Below are positions 58,832-64,000 of a stretch of 64,000 bases of DNA, one piece after another; within the stretch, counting starts at the first letter, position 1; each line of letters begins with the position of its first letter. The position numbers were made by a program, and so were the translations under genes. The stretch covers positions 1,684,166-1,748,165 of the forward strand of contig NZ_BMHO01000001.1 in NCBI RefSeq assembly GCF_014640975.1, in the 5' to 3' direction. The notes below the pieces were generated by a model. The model did no database searches. It was not told the DNA's origin and saw only the letters and a program-made list of their open reading frames with translations. This DNA is from Microbacterium faecale (GTDB lineage: Bacteria; Actinomycetota; Actinomycetes; Actinomycetales; Microbacteriaceae).

Positions 58832-58864
58832 TGTGACAATATCAATTGACACAGGTTGTGTGAA
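58832..58864 (-). promoter_or_regulatory. Promoter with overlapping palindromes for the recombinase-MFS operon
   Basis: On the minus strand TTCACA (58864-58859), 17 bp, TATTGT (58841-58836) and 6 nt lead to the ATG at 58829: a near-ideal leaderless promoter. The dyad TGTGACAAT-ATCA-ATTGACACA (58832-58853, 8 of 9 arm matches) covers the -10 and spacer, and ACACA-GGT-TGTGT (58849-58861) reaches the -35. This is a strong candidate operator. Confidence 0.65.
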
Positions 58865-59022
58865 GACCCGCCGCGAGTCCGGAACTGACCGAACGCGGCC
58901 ATAGGCACGCGCGCGGCCTCGGGCAAGACCTGTAGCCCGTTGTCGTCTCGTTTTCGTCGCGACGGCTTCGCTCCGTGCGGGGTGTGACGTGGGCGCCGCT
59001 GCGCTCTGTTCTCTGCAGCCGC

Positions 59023-60156
59023 TCAGCGGGTGCTGACGGGCAGTTTGCGTCCTGCGAGGGATCCGCGCCCGCTCTCGACGACGCGATCCGCGAGCTGTTC
59101 GATCGCGACGGCCGACGGATCCTCGGGGTGTGAGACGACAACCGGTGTCCCGGCGTCCCCGTCCTCGCGGAGGGCCGGGCTGAGCGGCACCGACGCGAGC
59201 ACCTCGACGTCGTCGCCGAGGGCGCGCGCCACCTCAGCGCCGCCTCCCGAGCCGAACAGCTCCATGCTCGTGCCGTCGGGCAGCGTCATCGCGGCCATGT
59301 TCTCGACGACCCCGATGACCCGTTGTCCGACCTGTCGCGCCACGAGTCCGGAGCGGATGGCGACGTCGGATGCGGCCGCCTGCGGCGTCGTCACGACGAG
59401 CACCTCGGCACCGGGCATCAGATGACCCGCCGAGATCGCGATGTCGCCCGTTCCCGGCGGCATGTCGACGAGGAGCACGTCGAGGTCGCCGAAGAAGACG
59501 TCTGTGAGGAACTGCTGCAGCGTGCGGTGAAGCATCGGGCCGCGCCACATCACCGCGCCCGGGTTCGAACCGTCAGATTGCCGCAGGAACATTCCGATCG
59601 AGATCGTCTTCACGTCGTGGGCGATCGGCGGCAGGATCATGTCGCCGACCTGCGTGGGGGAGGGCGCCTCGCCGTCCTCCATCAGCCCCACCAGCTGCGG
59701 GATCGAAAATCCGTGGACGTCGGCGTCGATCAGACCGACCTTCAGGCCGCGGCGGGCGAGAGCGACCGCAAGGTTCGCGGTCACGGTGGATTTGCCCACG
59801 CCGCCCTTGCCGCTGGTGACGGTGATCACGCGCGTGAGCGTTCCCTCGCCGAACGGATTGCGCTTCTGTGGGCCGCGCAGCTTCTCCGTGAGCGCCTGCC
59901 GCTGCGCGGGCGACATCACGCCGACGTCGATCGTCGCGTGCCCGGCGCCCACGACGCTCTCGGCTGCCTCGCGCACGTCGCGTTCGATGCGGTCAGCTGC
60001 GGGGCAGCCGGCGATCGTCAGAGAGATGGCGACGGTCACGTCCTCGCCGGACGCGCTCACGCCCCGCACCATGTCGAGCTCGGAGAGCGGACGGCGCAGT
60101 TCCGGATCCATCACGCGCCCCACGGCCTCGGTTACGCGCCGCTCACGGTCCGTCAT
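59023..60156 (-). CDS. mrp: Mrp/ApbC-family iron-sulfur carrier ATPase
   Basis: This P-loop ATPase of the Mrp/NBP35 family is thought to carry or insert Fe-S clusters. The 377-residue protein has an N-terminal MIP18/DUF59 domain (about 1-90, VTEAVGRVMDPELRRPLSEL) and a deviant Walker A, VTSGKGGVGKSTVTANLA, plus VLLVDMPPGTGDIAIS. The C-terminal CxxC found in many Mrp proteins is absent: VVENMAAMTLPDGTSMELFG carries no Cys. ATG 60156 follows the upstream stop by 1 nt, so it is translated with DUF1003. It closes a three-gene leftward operon. Confidence 0.93.
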   Translation of the reverse strand: MTDRERRVTEAVGRVMDPELRRPLSELDMVRGVSASGEDVTVAISLTIAGCPAADRIERDVREAAESVVGAGHATIDVGVMSPAQRQALTEKLRGPQKRNPFGEGTLTRVITVTSGKGGVGKSTVTANLAVALARRGLKVGLIDADVHGFSIPQLVGLMEDGEAPSPTQVGDMILPPIAHDVKTISIGMFLRQSDGSNPGAVMWRGPMLHRTLQQFLTDVFFGDLDVLLVDMPPGTGDIAISAGHLMPGAEVLVVTTPQAAASDVAIRSGLVARQVGQRVIGVVENMAAMTLPDGTSMELFGSGGGAEVARALGDDVEVLASVPLSPALREDGDAGTPVVVSHPEDPSAVAIEQLADRVVESGRGSLAGRKLPVSTR

Positions 60157-60157
60157 C

Positions 60158-60664
60158 TCAACGATCCTCCGACTTCTTCTCCTCGATATCGCGCAGCGCC
60201 GATTCCAGGGCGTCGCGCAGCGAATCACGGTCGACCGCCTTCTTCTCGAGCTCCTCGAGCATGAGGCGCACCGAGACGATCTCCCTCGCGAGGTACTCCG
60301 TGTCAGCGAGGTTGCGCTCGGCGCGCTGGCGGTCGTTCTGCAGGGCGACGCGATCGCGGTCGTCCTGACGGTTCTGCGCCAGCAGGATGAGGGGGGCGGC
60401 GTACGACGCCTGCAGCGAGAGGATCAGGGTCAGCGCGGTGAACCCGATCGCGGCGGAGTCGAAGCGCCATTCAGGAGGCGCGACGGTGTTCCACACCATC
60501 CACGCGGCGCAGAAGAGCGTGAGGATGATGAGGAACCACGGGGTTCCCATCGCGCGAGCGACCCATTCCGTCGCGCGTCCGAAGCGGTCACCGCTGCGCG
60601 GCGACGCCTCCTCGAGCAGGGGGCGGCGTCCGCGGGCGAAGCTGCGCCCTTCCGGAGAGGCCAT
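60158..60664 (-). CDS. DUF1003 membrane protein
   Basis: This 168-residue protein has two membrane helices (GTPWFLIILTLFCAAWMVWN and AAIGFTALTLILSLQASYAA) followed by APLILLAQNRQDDRDR, the DUF1003 signature, and a charged helical C-terminus likely to form a coiled coil (residues about 100-165). Function unknown. The ATG overlaps the stop of the PRC/MgtE_N gene (TGATG) and mrp follows at once; this trio is common in actinobacteria. Confidence 0.92.
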   Translation of the reverse strand: MASPEGRSFARGRRPLLEEASPRSGDRFGRATEWVARAMGTPWFLIILTLFCAAWMVWNTVAPPEWRFDSAAIGFTALTLILSLQASYAAPLILLAQNRQDDRDRVALQNDRQRAERNLADTEYLAREIVSVRLMLEELEKKAVDRDSLRDALESALRDIEEKKSEDR

Positions 60665-61947
60665 CAGGTCTCCACCGTTCGAATGGCGCCCGTCAGTGAG
60701 GGGATCGGTTCGCTCGCATCATGGGAGCGCCAGTCCTCGGGCAGCAGCGAGTCAAGGATGTCGTCGACGGTGACCGCGCCGATCAAACGGTGCGCCCTGT
60801 CGACCACGGGCATCACGACGAGGTCGTAGCTCGCGAGTCGGCGTGCGACCTCGGCCCCCGGTGACTCGCCCTCGACCGCATCGATCGAGTCGTCGATGAT
60901 CGCTCCAATGCGCTCGTGCGGCGGGTAGCGCAGCATCCGTTGGAAGTGCACCGTGCCGAGGTATCGCCCGGTCGGCGTCTCGTACGGAGGCAACGTCACG
61001 AAGACGCTCGTCGCGAGCGCGGGGTGCAGTTCGTGGCGTCGGATCAGGGCGAGGGCCTCCGCGATCGTCGCGTCGGCCGGCAGGATGATCGGGTCAGTCG
61101 TCATGAGGCCGCCGGCGGTGTCGGCACCGTACTGGAGGATGAGGCGCACGTCCTCCGCTTCCTCGGGCTCCATCATCTGCAGCAGCTGCTCGCTGCGCTG
61201 TGCGTCCAGCTCCGCGAGGACGTCCGCGGCATCGTCCGGATCCATCACATCGAGCACGTCCGCGGCGCGTTCGTCGCCGATCGCCTCGAGGATCGTGACC
61301 TGCTCGTCCTCCGGCATCTCCTCCAGCGCGTCCGCGAGGCGCTCGTCGCTCAGCTCAGCGACGACCTCGATCATCCGCTCGTGCGGCAGGTCGAGCAGCG
61401 TGTTGGCGAGATCGGCCGGCCACAGCTCGGCGTAGCTCTGCGCGAGGTGCTCGGCCGACTGCGCCTCTCCGGGCGCGTGCTGCTCGCGGACCTCGCCCCA
61501 CGTGGCGAAGGCCGTCGGTCCCTTGGCGAACGGCGAGGCGCTCGTGCGGGGTTTGCGGAGGAAGACCTGACCGATCTCCCATTCGCCGATGCGGCTGCGC
61601 TCGATCGCGACGTCCTCGATTGTGGCGTTTCCGGATCCGTCACGGAGGGCAACACGGCGGCCAATGATCTCGGCCATAATGCGACGCTCATCCGCGCGCG
61701 GCTGGAATCGGCGCACGTTGATGAGCCCCGTCGTGATGATCTGCCCCTGCGCGATCGAGGTCACTCGGCCGATCGACACGAACACCTGGCGGCGTCCGGG
61801 AATCTCGAGCACGAGGCCGATCACACGGGGCGCGCCAGAACTTCGGTACACGACGACGACATCGCGCACTTTGCCCAGCCGGTCACCCGCCGGATCGAAG
61901 ACGGGGCAGCCGGCCAACCGGCCTACGAATACCCTCTGCGTGCTCAC
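60664..61947 (-). CDS. PRC-barrel / MgtE N-terminal / CBS-domain protein
   Basis: This 427-residue soluble protein has an N-terminal PRC-barrel-like region (VFVGRLAGCPVFDPAGDRLG, then DVVVVYRSSGAPRVIGLVLE), the MgtE_N superhelix (about 165-270, NTLLDLPHERMIEVVAEL and acidic repeats such as MPEDEQVTILEAI, MDPDDAADVLAEL) and a pair of CBS domains (MTTDPIILPADATIAEAL; ASYDLVVMPVVDRAHRL). It lacks the MgtE membrane channel, so it is probably a Mg2+ or nucleotide sensor and not a transporter. The GTG is 6 nt behind TACGCT. Confidence 0.88.
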   Translation of the reverse strand: MSTQRVFVGRLAGCPVFDPAGDRLGKVRDVVVVYRSSGAPRVIGLVLEIPGRRQVFVSIGRVTSIAQGQIITTGLINVRRFQPRADERRIMAEIIGRRVALRDGSGNATIEDVAIERSRIGEWEIGQVFLRKPRTSASPFAKGPTAFATWGEVREQHAPGEAQSAEHLAQSYAELWPADLANTLLDLPHERMIEVVAELSDERLADALEEMPEDEQVTILEAIGDERAADVLDVMDPDDAADVLAELDAQRSEQLLQMMEPEEAEDVRLILQYGADTAGGLMTTDPIILPADATIAEALALIRRHELHPALATSVFVTLPPYETPTGRYLGTVHFQRMLRYPPHERIGAIIDDSIDAVEGESPGAEVARRLASYDLVVMPVVDRAHRLIGAVTVDDILDSLLPEDWRSHDASEPIPSLTGAIRTVET

Positions 61948-61953
61948 ATCTCC

Positions 61954-61959
61954 AGCGTA
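61954..61959 (-). promoter_or_regulatory. -10 box TACGCT for the PRC/MgtE_N operon
   Basis: On the minus strand TACGCT ends 6 nt before the GTG at 61947, fitting leaderless initiation of the three-gene operon ending with mrp. Confidence 0.5.
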
Positions 61960-62041
61960 GCCCTGCGCTGACGAGCTGCGGCTGACGTGCGTTCACAGGA
62001 GGCGCATAGCTGGCTCAGGGGACGACCCGGTCGCGACGTGG

Positions 62042-62047
62042 GACAAT
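62042..62047 (+). promoter_or_regulatory. -10-like box GACAAT for the GSP17M-like gene
   Basis: GACAAT ends 6 nt before the ATG at 62054; no ribosome site is visible. Confidence 0.4.
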
Positions 62048-62053
62048 CGGGGC

Positions 62054-62701
62054 ATGAGCATGTTGAACGCCGCGATGCCGACCCCCGAGGTGGGCGAGAC
62101 TGTCGCCACGTACACCAAGTATGAGGGTGCGCAGAAGGCGGTCTCGACGCTCATCGCGCAGGACGTCCCCGCCCGCGACATCGCAATCGTCGGCCAGGCG
62201 CTCCGTACCGTCGAGAAGGTCACGGGCAAGCTCGGCTGGGCCCGGGCCGCGTGGCAGGGCGCGCTCAACGGCATCATGATCGGACTGCTGTTCGCCGCGT
62301 TCGCCGTCATCTGGTCGCCCGACCTCGCGATGCCGATGATCGGCGGGATCCTGCTGATCGGTGTGGGCTTCGGGATGGCCTTCCGCCTCCTGAGCTACTC
62401 GATCGTGCGTCGTCGCCGCGACTACGCGAGCATCATGGCAGTCTCCGCTGACCGGTACGAGGTGACCGTGATGAGCGCGCACGTGGCGGAGGCGCGTCGC
62501 CTGCTCGGGACGACGCAGCCGCGCACGCAGGTGGTTCAGCCGCCGACGGACGAGCCGCCGAAGTATGGCATCCGCCTGTCGGACCAGCAGGCGGCGCGCC
62601 CCGCGGAGACGACGGAGCCGGCGGCGCCCGAGACGTCCGCCGACCGCCCCGCGGACGGCCGCGCCTCCTCCGGCGACAGCGAGGCTCAGTCGCGAGACTG
62701 A
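62054..62701 (+). CDS. General stress protein 17M-like membrane protein
   Basis: This 215-residue protein starts with a GSP17M-like ferredoxin-fold domain (ATYTKYEGAQKAVSTLIAQD, then RDIAIVGQAL), continues with two membrane helices (GIMIGLLFAAFAVIW and MIGGILLIGVGFGMAF) and ends in a Pro/Ala/Glu-rich disordered tail after about residue 155. The family is linked to general stress in Gram-positives; molecular role unknown. The last 16 nt overlap the 3' end of the convergent aminopeptidase gene. Confidence 0.82.
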   Translation: MSMLNAAMPTPEVGETVATYTKYEGAQKAVSTLIAQDVPARDIAIVGQALRTVEKVTGKLGWARAAWQGALNGIMIGLLFAAFAVIWSPDLAMPMIGGILLIGVGFGMAFRLLSYSIVRRRRDYASIMAVSADRYEVTVMSAHVAEARRLLGTTQPRTQVVQPPTDEPPKYGIRLSDQQAARPAETTEPAAPETSADRPADGRASSGDSEAQSRD

Positions 62702-64000
62702 GCGATCCACTCCTCGATCTCGTCCGCCGTCCGCGGCATGCCCGCCGACAGGTTGACCGGACCGTCCTCGGTCATCAGGATGTCGTCTTCGATACGGACG
62801 CCGATGCCGCGATATTCCTCCGGAACGGTCTCGTCATCGATCTGGAAATACAGGCCCGGCTCGATCGTGAAGATCATGCCGGGTGCGATCTCGCCGTCGT
62901 AATACATCTCGCGCCGTGCCTGGGCGCAGTCGTGCACGTCCATCCCGAGGTGATGGCTCGTTCCGTGGACCATGTACCGGCGCTGCTGGCCGCCGCGGTC
63001 GGCGTCGAGCGCCTCCTCAGCAGTGACGGGCAGGAGACCCCATTCGGCGGTGCGCGCGGCGATCACCTGCATCGCGGTGTCGTGCAGCTCGCGGAACTTC
63101 ATCCCGGGGCGCGCGGCCGCGAAAGCGGCGTCCGCGGCTTCGCGAACCGCCTCGTAGATGGTGCGCTGGATCGGGGTGAATCGCCCCGAAACGGGGATGG
63201 TCCGCGTGATGTCGGCGGTGTAGAGGCTGTCGAGCTCCACGCCCGCATCGACGAGCATGAGGTCGCCCGGCACCACCGCGCCGTCGTTGCGCGTCCAATG
63301 GAGATAGCAGGCGTGCGGGCCGGACGCGGCGATCGTGTCGTAGCCCTCCCAGTTGCCGTCGCTGCGGGCGCGGAGGTGGAAGACGCCCTCGACCACGCGC
63401 TCACCGCGCGGGTGCTCGATGATTCGGGGGAGCTCGCGGACGATGTCGTCGAACCCCTTCGCGGTGACGTCCACGGCGAGGCGCATCTGCTCGATCTCGT
63501 ACGCGTCCTTCACCAGGCGCAGTTCGCTGACGGCGCTGGTGAGACCGTCGTGATCGCCGACGACGAGGTCGTCGTCGCTCGCCGAGAAGCGCTCGATGTG
63601 GTCGGTGGCGACGCCGAGCTCGGCCGCGACCGCGGCAAGCGATGGCCTCGGGCCCACCCAGAATTCGCCGATCGACGCGTCACGGTAGAACTCCGGCGTC
63701 TCGCGCGTGGCGCGATCGCGCACGTACAGCGTGACCTCGTGCGCGTCGCCGTCGGGATCGAAGACGAGAACGGAATCCGGCACCGCGTCGGCTCCCCAGC
63801 CCGTGAGGTGGGCGAACGCCGAGTGGGCGCGGAAGGGGTAGTCGGTGTCGTTGGAACGCTGTTTGAAGGCGCCGGCCGGCACGACGAGTCGCCGGCCCGG
63901 GAAGAGCTGGCTCAGCGCCTCACGCCGGCGTGCGGCGTAGGGCGCGACGTCGCGCGGGGCGGGGATCGTGTCGGGACGCTCCGCCCAGCCGGTTCCGATC
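62686..64000 (-). CDS. pepP: Aminopeptidase P family protein (M24B), 5' end outside window
   Basis: This Xaa-Pro aminopeptidase is open to the right edge, so the start is not seen; about 437 residues are visible. It has the AMP_N domain (LFPGRRLVVPAGAFKQRSN, HLTGWGADA) and the M24 pita-bread domain with the dimetal ligands: Asp in VDAGVELDSLYTADITRTI, His in VHGTSHHLGMDVHD, Glu in FTIEPGLYF and Glu in RIEDDILMTEDGP. It removes an N-terminal residue ahead of proline. It overlaps the convergent GSP17M-like gene by 16 nt. Confidence 0.93.
   Translation of the reverse strand, partial: IGTGWAERPDTIPAPRDVAPYAARRREALSQLFPGRRLVVPAGAFKQRSNDTDYPFRAHSAFAHLTGWGADAVPDSVLVFDPDGDAHEVTLYVRDRATRETPEFYRDASIGEFWVGPRPSLAAVAAELGVATDHIERFSASDDDLVVGDHDGLTSAVSELRLVKDAYEIEQMRLAVDVTAKGFDDIVRELPRIIEHPRGERVVEGVFHLRARSDGNWEGYDTIAASGPHACYLHWTRNDGAVVPGDLMLVDAGVELDSLYTADITRTIPVSGRFTPIQRTIYEAVREAADAAFAAARPGMKFRELHDTAMQVIAARTAEWGLLPVTAEEALDADRGGQQRRYMVHGTSHHLGMDVHDCAQARREMYYDGEIAPGMIFTIEPGLYFQIDDETVPEEYRGIGVRIEDDILMTEDGPVNLSAGMPRTADEIEEWIAQSRD

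Noticed and set aside
60664-61947. Annotation as an MgtE magnesium transporter
   Set aside because: Only the MgtE N-terminal and CBS domains are present; no membrane helices exist, so it cannot be the channel.

Overview
The window is a high-G+C chromosome segment from an actinobacterium, most likely Microbacterium or a close relative in Microbacteriaceae. Supporting points are the near-universal G/C third codon positions, the order eno - ftsB/divIC - DUF501, the fdxA-dapC pair, DUF3117, a mycosin-like S8 protease, a PRC-barrel/MgtE_N/CBS protein, and many genes whose start codon lies 6-7 nt behind a TANNNT box (leaderless style). No genome was compared, so the genus is an inference. Nearly every stretch is coding.

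Layout. 1-6006: end of mfd, nhaA, mazG, hisS, an amino-acid permease and a small membrane protein. 6088-22610: a carbohydrate locus with GH127 beta-L-arabinofuranosidase, GH51 alpha-L-arabinofuranosidase, a Gfo/Idh/MocA oxidoreductase, a ThuA-like protein, GH36 alpha-galactosidase, a CUT1 ABC importer (lipoprotein plus two permeases, no ATPase), two LacI regulators with operator-like palindromes, a GH95 enzyme and nagA. The set looks suited to arabinose-, galactose- and fucose-decorated plant glycans. 22615-29827: an SDR, eno, a divisome protein, DUF501, a protease, NDH-2, a tRNA with anticodon UAA and a pseudouridine synthase. 29862-33366: a 14-TM MFS exporter and an ABC exporter. 33387-37436: nadA-nadC-cysteine desulfurase-nrtR, an NAD operon without nadB. 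37536-40503: a TPP riboswitch ahead of thiM and a thiE-thiD-tenA fusion.

40504-46161 is the most accessory-looking part: three copies of an inverted 19-bp-unit repeat, two gene remnants, GNAT and NUDIX genes, a CPBP protein, a PH-like membrane protein, and an ECF sigma / membrane anti-sigma / lipoprotein set whose two promoter regions share a motif next to a 31-bp tandem duplication. 46249-56435 returns to core genes: typA, fdxA, dapC, gltA, a 97-bp tandem repeat, divergent dapD/dapE, a PIG-V-like membrane protein, DUF3117, an O-methyltransferase and tatB. 56674-58829 holds an MFS pump translationally coupled to a tyrosine-recombinase-fold protein that lacks the catalytic Tyr, driven by a promoter buried in a palindrome; it sits between the convergent genes tatB and mrp and looks inserted. 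59023-64000: mrp, DUF1003, the PRC/MgtE_N/CBS protein, a GSP17M-like protein and the C-terminal part of an aminopeptidase P.

The best candidates for something not yet described are the degenerate-recombinase/MFS module, the ECF locus with its shared promoter motif and duplication, the 19-bp-unit repeat family, and the ftsB start codon held in a perfect hairpin loop. The tRNA with a Leu anticodon but a short variable arm also needs checking.
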